A stretch of 64,000 nucleotides of DNA, from the NCBI RefSeq assembly GCF_004798905.1, contig NZ_SDMO01000007.1:124001-188000 (forward strand). The letters are read 5' to 3'. A program made the translations under genes and the position numbers. The stretch's first letter is position 1; the number at the start of each line of letters is the position of its first letter. Positions 17,862 to 27,119 of this stretch are shown here, one piece after another. Source of the stretch: Halomonas borealis. Its GTDB lineage: Bacteria > Pseudomonadota > Gammaproteobacteria > Pseudomonadales > Halomonadaceae. The notes beneath the pieces are model-generated. The model made no database searches. It was not told the DNA's origin and saw nothing but the letters and a program-made list of their open reading frames with translations.

Positions 17862-18644
17862 CTATCGATTCCGCTGTAGATCACCCTTGTCGCCGACGGC
17901 GCCGGCCATCGACTTGAAGGCCTCCATCAGGTCGATGGGTAACGGCACCACGATGGTGGAGGCGTTCTTGTTGCTCATGTCGTTCATGGTCTGCAGGTAA
18001 CGCAGCTGCAACGCCGCCGGATTCTCGGACATCACGTTGGCGGCATCGACGAGCTTCTTCGAGGCCTGCAGTTCGCCCTCGGCGTGGATCACCTTGGCGC
18101 GCCGCTCGCGCTCGGCCTCGGCCTGGCGGGCGATGGCGCGGATCATGCTCTCGTCCAGGTCGACGTGCTTGATCTCCACGTTGGCCACCTTGATGCCCCA
18201 GCTTTCCGCCGAGGCATCGATGATCTCCTGGATGTCGTCGTTGAGCTTGTCGCGCTCGGAGAGCATCTCGTCCAGGTCATGCTTGCCGAGCACCGAGCGC
18301 AGGGTGGTCTGAGCCAGCTGGCTGGTGGCATTGACGAAGTGCTCGACCTGGATGATGGCCTTCTCCGGGTCCACCACCCGGAAGTACAGCACGGCATTGA
18401 CCTTGACGGTGACGTTGTCCTGGGAGATCACGTCCTGCTCGGGCACGTCCATGGTGATCACCCTCAGGTCGACCACCTGCATCTTCTGGATGCCCGGAAT
18501 GATGATGAACAGCCCCGGCCCCTTCACCGATTGGAAGCGACCCAGGAAGAACACCACGCCGCGCTTGTACTCCGGAAGGATGCGGATCGAGGCCGCGATC
18601 AACAGCAGCAGTACGACGACCGGCACGAGATAGGAAATCATCAT
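17862..18644 (-). CDS. slipin (stomatin/prohibitin-like SPFH membrane protein)
   Basis: 260-residue SPFH protein with one N-terminal membrane segment (about 4-24) and the stomatin signatures [31 protein letters not shown] (about 24-54), [24 protein letters not shown] and the coiled helical [17 protein letters not shown]. It oligomerises in membrane microdomains. The long NfeD protein encoded just upstream on the same strand (102 bp gap) is the usual partner; such NfeD proteases can cleave the slipin C-terminus. The ATG at 18644 has AAGGAG 7 bp upstream. Confidence 0.92.
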   Translation of the reverse strand: MMISYLVPVVVLLLLIAASIRILPEYKRGVVFFLGRFQSVKGPGLFIIIPGIQKMQVVDLRVITMDVPEQDVISQDNVTVKVNAVLYFRVVDPEKAIIQVEHFVNATSQLAQTTLRSVLGKHDLDEMLSERDKLNDDIQEIIDASAESWGIKVANVEIKHVDLDESMIRAIARQAEAERERRAKVIHAEGELQASKKLVDAANVMSENPAALQLRYLQTMNDMSNKNASTIVVPLPIDLMEAFKSMAGAVGDKGDLQRNR

Positions 18645-18746
18645 GGCATGGCTCCTTGGTTCCTGAAGGCAGGGTGTCGAGTATCAGGGTGGCAGACAGC
18701 GGCGGCTCGGGCGGCGATGCCTCCACGACGCGGGCGCAGCACGCCG

Positions 18747-20216
18747 TCAGGCCTCGCGCGGCGGCGCCGAGAGCGGCTCCACCTCGACGGTGAGCCCGTC
18801 GAGGCCGACCACCCGCACCGCCTGCCCACGATGCAGCGATGCCCGGCCGCGGGCGTTCCAGCGCTCGCCCTGGAGGCGCACGTGCCCCTCGCCCTGGAAG
18901 TCCTCCAGCGCCACCCCCTCGCAGCCCACCAGCCCTTCCTGGCCGGTGCGCGCCGGGCGACGGCGCAGCCCCAGGAAGCGTGTGGCCACCCACAGCATCA
19001 GTCCCGCCGCCACCAGGGCGACGCCGCCGATCAACGGCAGCGAGATGTTCAGGGTGTCCGCGTCCATCAGCATCACCGAACCGATCACGAAGGCCACGAT
19101 ACCGCCGATGCCCAGGATGCCGAAGCTCGGCATCAGCGCCTCGCCGACGATCAACGCCAGCCCGACCAGGATCAACGCCAGGCCGGCATAGTTGATGGGC
19201 AGCACCTGGAAGGCGAACAGCGCCAGCAGCAGGCAGACGATGCCGATGGTGCCGGGCACCAGGCTGCCGGGATTGGCGAGCTCGAAGACCAGGCCGTAGA
19301 AGCCGATGAGCATCAGGAAATAGGCCACGTTGGGGTCGGTGATCACCGCCAGCAGCCGGGTGCGCCAGTCGGGATCGAAACGCTCGATGGCGAGATCCGC
19401 GGTATCCAGGCGCCGGGTGCCGTCCTCCATCACCACCTCGCGACCGTCGAGCTGCGCGAGCAGGTCGTCGAGGTCGTTGGCCAGCACCTCGATGACTTCC
19501 TGCTCCAGCGCCTCGCGGGCGGTGAGGTTGACCGCCTCGCGCACCGCCGCCTCGGCCCAGTCGGCGTTGCGGCCGTGGCGCTCGGCCAACGAACGGATGT
19601 AGGCGACGGCATCCTCCAACACCTTACGCTCCATGGCGGTCTCGCCGCGCCGCTTGTCCGCTTCGGCATCGCTCGCCTCCGTCGCCGGCGTGGCCGAGCC
19701 GGCGCTAAACTCGCCCTGGCCGTCGTCGCCTTCCGCGTCTCGTGCCTGAGATCCGTCGGGCGGCGCCGGCTCGTCGCCGCCGGGGAATCCGCCGCCGAGC
19801 CGCACCGGCGTGGCCGAGCCCAGATGGGTCGCCGGCGCCATGGCCGCCACGTGGCTGGCGTAGAGCAGGTAGGTGCCGGCGCTGGCCGCCCGGGCACCGC
19901 CGGGAGAGACATAGACGGCCACCGGGACCTTCGCAGACAGCATCGCCGCGATCATGTCGCGCATCGAGGCATCCAGGCCGCCGGGCGTGTTCAGCCGCAC
20001 CACCACCAGCCGCGCCTCGCGCTCGGCGGCTATATCCAGCCCACGCTGGAAATAGTCGCCGGTGGCCGGACCGACGGCGCCGTCGAGGGTCATCACCAAC
20101 GCCGTGTCACGCGGTGTCTGCGCCGCGGCATGCCAGGCGCCCAAGCCCCCCAGCAGCAGGCAGGCCAGGCTCAGACATAGCAGCAGACGGTGCGACAGGG
20201 CGAATCGGGACAACAT
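18747..20216 (-). CDS. long-form NfeD membrane-bound ClpP-class serine protease
   Basis: 489-residue protein. It has a signal/TM segment (about 10-32), a ClpP-type protease domain (about 37-265), multiple TM helices (about 300-420) and a C-terminal OB-fold NfeD domain (about 430-480). The catalytic serine is in SPGGARAASAGTYLLYAS and the lysine is probably K in MERKVLEDAVAYIRSLAERHGRN. Between them lies an unusual acidic, Ala/Gly/Pro-rich insert of roughly 45 residues. It is paired with the slipin gene. The ATG at 20216 was chosen because the signal sequence starts there; the ribosome site is weak (GAGGCGAG). Confidence 0.9.
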   Translation of the reverse strand: MLSRFALSHRLLLCLSLACLLLGGLGAWHAAAQTPRDTALVMTLDGAVGPATGDYFQRGLDIAAEREARLVVVRLNTPGGLDASMRDMIAAMLSAKVPVAVYVSPGGARAASAGTYLLYASHVAAMAPATHLGSATPVRLGGGFPGGDEPAPPDGSQARDAEGDDGQGEFSAGSATPATEASDAEADKRRGETAMERKVLEDAVAYIRSLAERHGRNADWAEAAVREAVNLTAREALEQEVIEVLANDLDDLLAQLDGREVVMEDGTRRLDTADLAIERFDPDWRTRLLAVITDPNVAYFLMLIGFYGLVFELANPGSLVPGTIGIVCLLLALFAFQVLPINYAGLALILVGLALIVGEALMPSFGILGIGGIVAFVIGSVMLMDADTLNISLPLIGGVALVAAGLMLWVATRFLGLRRRPARTGQEGLVGCEGVALEDFQGEGHVRLQGERWNARGRASLHRGQAVRVVGLDGLTVEVEPLSAPPREA

Positions 20217-20464
20217 CGGCGTCTCGCCTCGAACGGGGGATGAAGCCACCCTGGCGGGCATCGGGCCGGACAAGCGATGCCTCCCGATACTCCCAAGGCC
20301 TGTCGATCAGTGTAGCTGCCATCACCCATAACGCGGCCGCTGCGTTTATCATGTCGGCGAGAGAGCAACGTCGGCCCGCGTTATGCTGGGGCTCTGTAAG
20401 GAATACGGCTCGCCGACGACCCACTTGCCATCGCCGATGCCACTCACCGCTAAGGATATCCCCG

Positions 20465-21709
20465 ATGCCTCCACGCCCATCACGGCGTCGTGCCAGCCGC
20501 TCCCTGTTGATTCTGCCACTGGCGTTGCTCGCGGTGCTGCCCTTCGCCACGCCGAGCCACGCCGAGGAGGCACCCAAGGCCTGGGCCGATATCGAGGCCG
20601 AGGCCCAGGGCCAGACCGTCTACTGGAACGCCTGGGGCGGCGACGCCACCGTCAATCGCTACATCGACTGGGTCGCCGAACGCCTGGAGGCGCGCTTCGA
20701 CATGGAGGTCGTGCACGTCAAGCTCGACGACGGCGCCGCCGCGGTGTCGCGGGTGGTCGCCGAGAAATCGGCCGGCAACGTCGACGACGGCGCCATCGAT
20801 CTGGTGTGGCTCAACGGCGAGAACTTCGCCGCCATGAAACGCCACGACCTGCTCTTCGGGCCCTTCGCCTCGCGCCTGCCGCATTTCTCGCTGACCGCCC
20901 CGGATGAGCATCCCGAGGTCACCACCGACTTCACCCTGCCCACCGAAGGCTATGAGTCGCCCTGGGGCAAGGCCCAGTTGACCTTCTACTATGACGCCGA
21001 GCGCGTCGACACTCCCCCCGCCAGCATGGCCGAGCTGCTCGACTGGGCCCGCGCCCATCCCGGGCGCTTCACCTACCCGCTGGTGCCTGATTTCCTGGGT
21101 AGCACCTTCCTCAAGCAGGCGCTGATCGAGCGGGTCGAGGACCCCGGCGTGCTCGCCGAACCGGCCGGCGACCATGATGTCGCGGCGGTGACCGCCCCGC
21201 TATGGGAATATCTCGACGCCCTGCATCCACATCTGTGGCGGGGCGGCCGCGACTTCCCCGCCAGCGGCCCGCAGCTCAAGCGGCTGATGGGGGATGGCGA
21301 GCTGTCGCTGGCCTTCACCTTCAACCCCTCCGAACCCGCCGCCGCGGTGGCCGCTCACCGGTTGCCCCCCAGCACCCGCAGCTACGTGCTCGACGGCGGC
21401 ACCCTGGGGAACGTGCACTTCGTGGCGATCCCCTTCAACGCCACCCATCGGGCCGGCGCCATGGTGCTGGCCAACTTCCTGCTTTCCCCCGAGGCCCAGG
21501 CCCGCAAGCAGGACCTCGACGTCTGGGGCGATCCCACGGTGCTCGACATGGCGACACTCTCGCCCGAGCAGCGCGCCGCCTTCGACAACGACGACGCCTC
21601 GCCCGCCCAGCTGGCGCCCGAGGCGTTCGACAAGCTATTACCCGAGCCTCACCCCAGCTGGATGGAGGCCGTGGAAGCCGGCTGGCGCGAGCGCTATGCC
21701 GAGGGTTGA
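20465..21709 (+). CDS. ynjB: YnjB-like ABC transporter substrate-binding protein
   Basis: 414-residue periplasmic binding protein of the thiamine/iron-like (type 2) class. A signal peptide covers about 1-33 (SRRRASRSLLILPLALLAVLPFATPSHA). YnjB hallmarks are WADIEAEAQGQTVYWNAWGGDATVNRYIDWVA and IDLVWLNGENFAAMKRHDLLFGPFA. The substrate of YnjBCD systems is not established. AAGGA lies 8 bp before the ATG. It begins the ynjB-ynjC-ynjD operon, 42 bp before ynjC, divergent from nfeD. Confidence 0.88.
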   Translation: MPPRPSRRRASRSLLILPLALLAVLPFATPSHAEEAPKAWADIEAEAQGQTVYWNAWGGDATVNRYIDWVAERLEARFDMEVVHVKLDDGAAAVSRVVAEKSAGNVDDGAIDLVWLNGENFAAMKRHDLLFGPFASRLPHFSLTAPDEHPEVTTDFTLPTEGYESPWGKAQLTFYYDAERVDTPPASMAELLDWARAHPGRFTYPLVPDFLGSTFLKQALIERVEDPGVLAEPAGDHDVAAVTAPLWEYLDALHPHLWRGGRDFPASGPQLKRLMGDGELSLAFTFNPSEPAAAVAAHRLPPSTRSYVLDGGTLGNVHFVAIPFNATHRAGAMVLANFLLSPEAQARKQDLDVWGDPTVLDMATLSPEQRAAFDNDDASPAQLAPEAFDKLLPEPHPSWMEAVEAGWRERYAEG

Positions 21710-21751
21710 TGGCAGGCTCGTGGTGGACGCCCTCGACCGAGCCCGGCGACC

Positions 21752-23446
21752 ATGACGGCCTTCGAGCGCACGATCCGCGGCTTCCCGCACCTGACCCTGT
21801 GGTTGCTGATCCTGCCGGTGGCGGCGGGGCTCGCCGGCGTGGTGGCGCCGGCCTTCGGGTGGCTGCCCGCCCTGGGCGGCGAGGCCCTGACGCTGTCGCC
21901 CTGGCGCGACCTGTGGCAGGCACCGGGCCTGGTCGACATGCTACGACTGAGCCTGGTCACCGGGCTCGCCAGCAGCTTGGTGGCGCTTGTCATCGTGGTG
22001 CTGTTCCTCGGCGCCTTCCTCGACACGCGGCCCTTCCATTTGGTGCGACGCTTGCTGTCGCCGCTGCTGGCGGTGCCGCATGCCGCCGCGGCGATCGGTC
22101 TGGCCTTCCTGCTGGCACCCTCGGGGCTCGCCAGCCGGCTGGCCTCGCCCTGGGCGAGTGGCTGGACCCAGCCGCCGGACTACCTGTTCCCCGGCGACCC
22201 CGGGGGCGGCGCCCTGATCGCCGGGCTGGTGCTCAAGGAGGTGCCCTTCCTGCTGCTGATGAGCCTCGCCGCTCTGCCCCAGTGCCGAGCCGAGGAGCGC
22301 CTGCGGGTCGCCCGCTCGCTGGGGTATGGCCGGCTCAATGCCTTCCTGCGGGCCGTGCTCCCGGGGCTCTATCCGCTGATTCGCCTGCCGATCTATGCGG
22401 TCATCGCCTTCGCCAGCTCGACGGTGGAGGTGGCGATCATCCTCGGGCCCTCGACGCCGCCGACGCTGGCCGTGGCGGCCATGCGTTGGCTGAACGACCC
22501 CGACCTGGCGCTACGCTTCCAGGCCTCGGCTGCCGCCCTGACCCAGCTCGCTCTCACCGCCCTGGCGCTTGCCATCTGGTGGCTCGCCGAACGCCTGGTG
22601 GCCCGGATGGCCGCCGGCTGGCTGGTGAACGGCCGGCGCGCCGACCTTGAGCGTTGCGGCCGCGGGTTGGCCGCCGGGCTCACCGGGTTCGCCATCCTGC
22701 TGCTCGGCGCGAGCCTGGTGGGCCTGGTGCTGTGGTCGCTGGCCGCCTGGTGGCCCTTCCCCGCCGCCTGGCCCTCGCCGATGACGCTGGACGCCTGGCG
22801 CGAGGCGGCCGAGGCCGGCCTGACCCCGCTCGGCCATACCGCCAGCCTGGGCCTCGCGGCCGTCGCACTGTCGCTGGTGCTGACGATCGGCTGCCTGGAG
22901 GCCGAGACTCAACGCCGCCGCACGCTACGCCCCGGCGCTCAGTTGATCCTCTATCTACCGCTGATGGTGCCACCGGTGGCCTTCCTCTACGGCCTGGTAC
23001 AGTGGCAGACCCAGTTGGGACTGTCGCCCGGCTGGCCGGCGGCGGCGCTGGGCCATGGCCTGTTCGTGCTGCCCTATGTGTTCCTCTCGCTGGCCGAGAG
23101 CTATCGCCGCCTCGACCCGCGCTGGGGACAGGTCGCCGCCGCCCTCGGCGCCTCGCGGGCACGCGTCTTCTGGCGGGTGCGCCTGCCCATGCTGACGGCC
23201 CCGATCGCCGTGGCCGCGGCGGTCGGCTTCGCGGTCAGCATCGGCCAGTACCTGCCCACCCTGCTGCTCGGCGGCGGCCGGCTGGCCACCCTGACCACCG
23301 AGGCGGTTAGCCTGGCCAGCGGCGGCGACCGCCGGCTGACCGCGGTCTACGCCTTGAGCCAGATGGCCCTGCCGGCGCTGGGCTTCATGCTGGCGGCCGG
23401 CCTGCCACGCCTGCTGTGGCACCATCGCCATGCCTCTTCGCACTGA
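21752..23446 (+). CDS. ynjC: YnjC-like fused ABC transporter permease
   Basis: 564-residue inner-membrane permease with two homologous transport domains, each containing an EAA-type loop: EERLRVARSLGYGRLNAFLRAVLPGLYP near 190, and RWGQVAAALGASRARVFWRVRLPML near 470. About 12 hydrophobic segments are visible. The duplicated form is normal for YnjC and related ThiP-type permeases. It is cotranscribed with ynjB and ynjD, whose start lies 20 bp after its stop. Confidence 0.9.
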   Translation: MTAFERTIRGFPHLTLWLLILPVAAGLAGVVAPAFGWLPALGGEALTLSPWRDLWQAPGLVDMLRLSLVTGLASSLVALVIVVLFLGAFLDTRPFHLVRRLLSPLLAVPHAAAAIGLAFLLAPSGLASRLASPWASGWTQPPDYLFPGDPGGGALIAGLVLKEVPFLLLMSLAALPQCRAEERLRVARSLGYGRLNAFLRAVLPGLYPLIRLPIYAVIAFASSTVEVAIILGPSTPPTLAVAAMRWLNDPDLALRFQASAAALTQLALTALALAIWWLAERLVARMAAGWLVNGRRADLERCGRGLAAGLTGFAILLLGASLVGLVLWSLAAWWPFPAAWPSPMTLDAWREAAEAGLTPLGHTASLGLAAVALSLVLTIGCLEAETQRRRTLRPGAQLILYLPLMVPPVAFLYGLVQWQTQLGLSPGWPAAALGHGLFVLPYVFLSLAESYRRLDPRWGQVAAALGASRARVFWRVRLPMLTAPIAVAAAVGFAVSIGQYLPTLLLGGGRLATLTTEAVSLASGGDRRLTAVYALSQMALPALGFMLAAGLPRLLWHHRHASSH

Positions 23447-23465
23447 CCCCTGGAGCCCTGCATCC

Positions 23466-24116
23466 ATGCCCGACACGAGCGCCCTGCTGCTGGACGAGGT
23501 CGCGATCTTCCAAGGCCCGCATCCCCTGGTGGAGGTGAATGCCCGTATCGCCCCGGGCGACGTGCTGACCCTGATGGGCCCCTCCGGGGTCGGCAAGTCG
23601 ACCCTGCTGGCCCAGGTCGCCGGCTTCCTCTCGCCGGCCTTCACCGCCCATGGCCGCATCCGCCTGGGCGACGAGGACCTGACGCGACTCGCCCCGGAAC
23701 ATCGCCGGCTGGGCCTGCTATTCCAGGATCCGTTGCTGTTCCCTCACCTCAGCGTGGCGGGCAACCTGGCCTTCGGGCTGCCCGCCGGCGGCCGGCGCCG
23801 CGCGCGACGCGGGCGCGTGGAGGCAGCGCTGCACGATATCGGCCTTTCCGGCTTCGCCGACCGTGACCCGGCGACCCTGTCCGGCGGCCAGCAGGCCCGA
23901 GTGGCGCTGATGCGCGTGCTGCTGGCCGAGCCCCGGGCGATGCTGCTCGACGAGCCCTTCGCCAAGCTCGATGCCGCCCGACGCGACGAGATGCGCCGAC
24001 TGGTGTTCGCGCGCATCCGCGCGCGGGGCCTGCCGACCCTGATGGTGACCCACGACCGAGAGGACGCCGAGGCGGCCGGGGGGCGTGTGATCGAACTCAC
24101 GACCTCCACCGGTTAG
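23466..24116 (+). CDS. ynjD: YnjD-like ABC transporter ATPase
   Basis: 216-residue ATP-binding subunit: Walker A MGPSGVGKSTL (near 41), the Q-loop segment LGLLFQDPLLFPHLSVAGNLAFGLPA, signature LSGGQQARVALMRVLLAEP, Walker B AMLLDEPFAKLD and H-loop VTHDREDAE. It aligns closely with E. coli YnjD in these segments. I chose the ATG at 23466 (MPDTSALLL, TGGAG 10 bp upstream). An in-frame ATG at 23430 overlaps ynjC and would add 12 residues. An ECF sigma gene follows after 43 bp. Confidence 0.88.
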   Translation: MPDTSALLLDEVAIFQGPHPLVEVNARIAPGDVLTLMGPSGVGKSTLLAQVAGFLSPAFTAHGRIRLGDEDLTRLAPEHRRLGLLFQDPLLFPHLSVAGNLAFGLPAGGRRRARRGRVEAALHDIGLSGFADRDPATLSGGQQARVALMRVLLAEPRAMLLDEPFAKLDAARRDEMRRLVFARIRARGLPTLMVTHDREDAEAAGGRVIELTTSTG

Positions 24117-24159
24117 GCTGGAGACCAGACCACGCCCCCATGGACGACCAGGAGACCCC

Positions 24160-24771
24160 GTGACCGCCCATCCCGACCCCGCCCCTCGCGAGCCTGCCGA
24201 GGACGATTACCGTCGGCGCCTGGCCGCCGTGCGCCCAAGGCTTCAGTCCTTCGCCTTGCTGCATCTTCGCGATCGCACCCAGGCCGAGGACGCCGTTCAG
24301 GAGGCCCTGGTGGCCGCCATCGAGAAACACGACGCCTTCGCCGGCCGCTCCGGCTACGAGACCTGGGTCTTCGGCATCCTCAAGTACAAGATCCTCGATG
24401 CCATGCGCGCCCAGAAGCGGCACGGCAGGTGGGAGCCTCTGCACGACGAGGCCGATGACGAGGCCATCGATCGCCAGTTTCAACATAGCGGACGCTGGCA
24501 GCCCCAGGCACGACCGTCGGCCTGGGGGGAGCCGGAGGCCGCCTTCGAGAACGATCACTTCTGGCAGGTCTTCGACGCCTGCATGATCGGCCTGCCGGAC
24601 AACCTGGCCCGGGTCTTCTCGCTACGCGAGCTGATGGGGCTTTCCACCGGCGACATCTGCCATGAGGTGGGTATCAAGGAAAACAACTGCTGGGTCATGC
24701 TGCACCGTGCCCGCCTGCGCCTGCGGGCCTGCATCGAGCGCGGCTGGCTGACGGAGGAAACGACATGCTGA
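24160..24771 (+). CDS. ECF-type RNA polymerase sigma factor
   Basis: 203-residue group 4 sigma-70 factor. Region 2 is about 28-85 (LQSFALLHLRDRTQAEDAVQEALVAAIEKHDAFAGRSGYETWVFGILKYKILDAMR). Region 4 is about 145-195 (MIGLPDNLARVFSLRELMGLSTGDICHEVGIKENNCWVMLHRARLRLR). A roughly 50-residue linker separates them. The start is GTG at 24160 with AGGAG 5 bp upstream. The stop overlaps the start of a small zinc-finger protein that should be its anti-sigma factor. It resembles sigma factors paired with short HxxxCxxC anti-sigmas that respond to oxidants or metals. Its regulon is unknown; the YnjBCD system lies directly upstream. Confidence 0.9.
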   Translation: MTAHPDPAPREPAEDDYRRRLAAVRPRLQSFALLHLRDRTQAEDAVQEALVAAIEKHDAFAGRSGYETWVFGILKYKILDAMRAQKRHGRWEPLHDEADDEAIDRQFQHSGRWQPQARPSAWGEPEAAFENDHFWQVFDACMIGLPDNLARVFSLRELMGLSTGDICHEVGIKENNCWVMLHRARLRLRACIERGWLTEETTC

Positions 24772-24980
24772 TGTGCCAACAAGCCACGCGCCTGATGTCG
24801 CTCAAGCTGGACCGCCCGCTGCGGCTGGGCGAGCGCCTGTCGCTACGCCTGCACCTGGCCATGTGCGGCGCCTGCCGGGAGTGCGACCGTCAGTTCACGC
24901 TGCTGCATGGTGTCGGCGAGCGCTTCGCGCCGGAACGCCAGGACGGCAAGGAACCCCAGGACGGCGAGGAAACGAAGTGA
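24765..24980 (+). CDS. small zinc-finger anti-sigma factor
   Basis: 71-residue cytoplasmic protein with a ZAS-type motif H30-x3-C34-x2-C37 (LHLAMCGAC) plus C40 and C4, the residues that bind zinc in anti-sigma domains. There is no transmembrane segment, so it is a soluble sensor. It overlaps the sigma gene by 7 bp; GAGGAAACGAC precedes the ATG at 24765, and an alternative ATG is at 24771. It probably holds the upstream ECF factor inactive until the zinc-thiol site is oxidised or its metal changes. The tail (about 45-71) is charged and low complexity. Confidence 0.82.
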   Translation: MLMCQQATRLMSLKLDRPLRLGERLSLRLHLAMCGACRECDRQFTLLHGVGERFAPERQDGKEPQDGEETK

Positions 24981-24999
24981 CGCCGCCCCGGCGTGCCGT

Positions 25000-25458
25000 T
25001 CAATCGGTGGCCGCGCTCGTGGCCACCCCCTCGAGCACGTCGGCCACCTTGTCCAGCGGCAGATCGCATCCCTCGAGCCCGTGACGCTCGGCGAGATAAT
25101 GTGGCGAGTTCCACTCCAGCCGTACGCCCGTCTCGAGCTCGCGAATCACCAGCTTCTGCGGAAGATCGAGCGCCATGCTGCCCTGGCAGCGCATCATCGG
25201 CGTGCCGACCGCCGGATTACCGAAGATGAAGGTCCGAGTCGCCGGCAGCGACTGCCCCGCCCGTTCGGCATTGGCGGCATGATCGACCACCTGCATCAGG
25301 GTGAGATCGCGCGCCTCCAGCGCCGCACGCAAGCGTTCGTCGACCCGTTCGATGTCCGCGTCGGAGTCGAGGTGACGAACCCCGTTTTCCGCGGCCTGGG
25401 CGGCCAGCGGGAACCACAGCAACAACGATACGGCGGCGACGGTCTTGGCTATCGACAT
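25000..25458 (-). CDS. DUF302-family secreted protein
   Basis: 152-residue exported protein: signal peptide (MSIAKTVAAVSLLLWFPLAAQA, cleaved before AENGV) followed by the DUF302 domain. Visible family segments are LEARDLTLMQVVDHAANAERAG, TFIFGNPAVGTPMM and SMALDLPQKLVIRE. The function is unknown; the fold is small alpha/beta and some relatives are linked to stress. The ATG at 25458 has GGAGG 4 bp upstream. It converges on the sigma/anti-sigma pair with only 19 bp between stops. Confidence 0.85.
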   Translation of the reverse strand: MSIAKTVAAVSLLLWFPLAAQAAENGVRHLDSDADIERVDERLRAALEARDLTLMQVVDHAANAERAGQSLPATRTFIFGNPAVGTPMMRCQGSMALDLPQKLVIRELETGVRLEWNSPHYLAERHGLEGCDLPLDKVADVLEGVATSAATD

Positions 25459-25610
25459 GGAGCCTCCTGGCTTGTGACATAAGCCTTCAGCATGGCCGAG
25501 CCCGCCCGCCATGACAATCCATCCCTTCGTCGCGCCGGCAGGCGCAAGACGTCCGGCAGGCTGCTAGGCTCGAGGGACCGCGCCGCGCATCCACGAAGGG
25601 AGGAATCCTC

Positions 25611-26285
25611 ATGCTGCCCCTGCTTCGCCGCCTGTGGCGATACGGCCTGTCCATGGCCCTGCTGGCGCCTGGCCTTCCGGCCCTGGCACAGGAGGCGCGC
25701 TTCGCGCCGGACGAGATCCTGGCCTGGCCGACGCGCGCCTTCGAGGGCGACACCGAGTATCGGCTGGCGACCCTCGACGGCGAACGAGTGCTCGAGGCTC
25801 GCGCCCGGGGCCAGGCCTCGGCCAAGTACCTGGAACGCGAGACCCAGCTCGCCGCCACGCCCTACCTCAAGTGGTGCTGGCGGGTCTCGGGGCTCTACCC
25901 CGGACTCGACGAGCGCCGCAAGGCCGGCGACGACTATCCGGCCAGGGTCTATGTGGTGCGTCGCACCGGCTTATTGCCCTGGCAGGTCCAGTCGGTGAAC
26001 TACGTGTGGTCCTCGACCCAGGCCGCCGGCACCGACTGGGCCAATGCCTTCACCGACCGCGCCCGACTGCTGGCCCTGCAGGGCGGCCCCGAACGAGTCG
26101 GCGAGTGGGTCGCCGAGGTGCGCGATGTGCGGGCCGACTACCGGCGGCTGTTCGGCGAACGGCCCGAGCGGCTCGCCGGCCTGGCCTTGATGACCGATGG
26201 CGACAACGCCGGCGGCGATGCCACCGCCTGGTTCAGCCGGCTCACGCTCTCGGCGAGCCCCGCGCCGCCCAACTGCCCGGGCTGA
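25611..26285 (+). CDS. DUF3047-family secreted protein
   Basis: 224-residue exported protein with a signal peptide (about 1-26, MALLAPGLPALA). The DUF3047 core has segments TPYLKWCWRVSGLYP, GDDYPARVYVV, NYVWSSTQ and FTDRARLLALQGG, and ends with an ALMTDGDNAGG segment and a beta-rich C-terminus. The family has a concanavalin-like beta fold and no known function. GGAGGAATCCTC precedes the ATG. It lies divergent from the DUF302 gene and convergent with the HAD gene. Confidence 0.85.
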   Translation: MLPLLRRLWRYGLSMALLAPGLPALAQEARFAPDEILAWPTRAFEGDTEYRLATLDGERVLEARARGQASAKYLERETQLAATPYLKWCWRVSGLYPGLDERRKAGDDYPARVYVVRRTGLLPWQVQSVNYVWSSTQAAGTDWANAFTDRARLLALQGGPERVGEWVAEVRDVRADYRRLFGERPERLAGLALMTDGDNAGGDATAWFSRLTLSASPAPPNCPG

Positions 26286-26292
26286 GACCGGC

Positions 26293-26967
26293 TCAGGTCA
26301 GCCGGTCGACCAGCGCATCGAGACCGGGCACGGTGAAGTCGGGCTCGATGCCCCAGGGGTCGAAGGGGGCCTCCGGGCTGCGCCGCACCCAGGCCGCGTG
26401 CAGGCCCGCGTGACGCGCACCGATCACATCGAAGGCGTTGCTGGAGACCAGCCAGGTGTCGGCCGGCTCGGCCTCGAGGCTCTGACGAAGATGGAAGTAG
26501 ACCGAGGGGTCGGGCTTGAAGCGTTTCACCTCGTCGACGCTGACGATCTCCTCGAAGCGGTCGCGCAGCCCCGCCCCAGCCAGCAAGCGGGTCACGGCCT
26601 CCTGGCTGCCATTGGAGAAGGCCACGCAGCTGATGCCGGCCTCGGCCAGTCGCGCCAACGCCGGCTCGGCATCGGCAAAGGCCGGCAGCTGAGCGTAGCG
26701 GCTCATCAGGTGATCCTTGTCGGCCTCGGACAACCGAGTCTGCAACGCACGATCGGTGTACTCGAGCGCCTCGCGGGTGCAGCGCGCGAAGTCCACGTAG
26801 GTCCCCATCAGGCCGCGGCGGAAGCTGTATTCCAGCTGCTTGTCGCGCCAGCGGCGCGAAAACTCCGCCGCCTGCTCCGGGGCCGCCAGCTGCTGTTCCA
26901 ACTCGGTCACGATGCCGTGGGTATCGATCAGCGTGCCGTAGACATCGAAGGCCAGTAGTGTCGCCAT
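26293..26967 (-). CDS. haloacid dehalogenase type II-like HAD hydrolase
   Basis: 224-residue HAD-superfamily enzyme with motif I FDVYGTLID (nucleophile D8), motif II AFSNGS, the lysine motif VKRFKPDPSVY, and the dehalogenase-type SSNAFDVIGARHAGLHAAWV. This pattern matches L-2-haloacid dehalogenases, which hydrolyse 2-halo acids to hydroxy acids; the natural substrate could be a 2-chloro acid or a phosphate ester. The ATG at 26967 has GGAAGGA upstream. It is convergent with the DUF3047 gene (8 bp apart). Confidence 0.85.
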   Translation of the reverse strand: MATLLAFDVYGTLIDTHGIVTELEQQLAAPEQAAEFSRRWRDKQLEYSFRRGLMGTYVDFARCTREALEYTDRALQTRLSEADKDHLMSRYAQLPAFADAEPALARLAEAGISCVAFSNGSQEAVTRLLAGAGLRDRFEEIVSVDEVKRFKPDPSVYFHLRQSLEAEPADTWLVSSNAFDVIGARHAGLHAAWVRRSPEAPFDPWGIEPDFTVPGLDALVDRLT

Positions 26968-27076
26968 GGGAGTCCTTCCTCCTCGTGCCAATGAACCTCC
27001 CCAGACTGGAACAGCCGGGCAGGAGGCACAAGCCACGAGGCAGGAAGAATGCGCGTACCAAGCCTCAAAACGACGA

Positions 27077-27100
27077 ACGCCGCGGGTGGCCCCGCGGCGT
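27077..27100 (-). terminator. terminator downstream of doeD
   Basis: ACGCCGCGGG pairs with CCCGCGGCGT (10 bp) around a 4-nt loop, 20 bp after the doeD stop. On the minus strand it is followed by TCGTCGTTTT, giving a short T-run consistent with an intrinsic terminator for the doe operon. Confidence 0.7.
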
Positions 27101-27119
27101 CGGGTGACGACACGCGCTG

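Noticed and set aside
18084..20180. Plus-strand open frame of 698 codons opposite slipin and nfeD
   Set aside because: It is antisense to two well-supported genes, with a His/Asp/Arg-rich composition and no domain or ribosome binding site.
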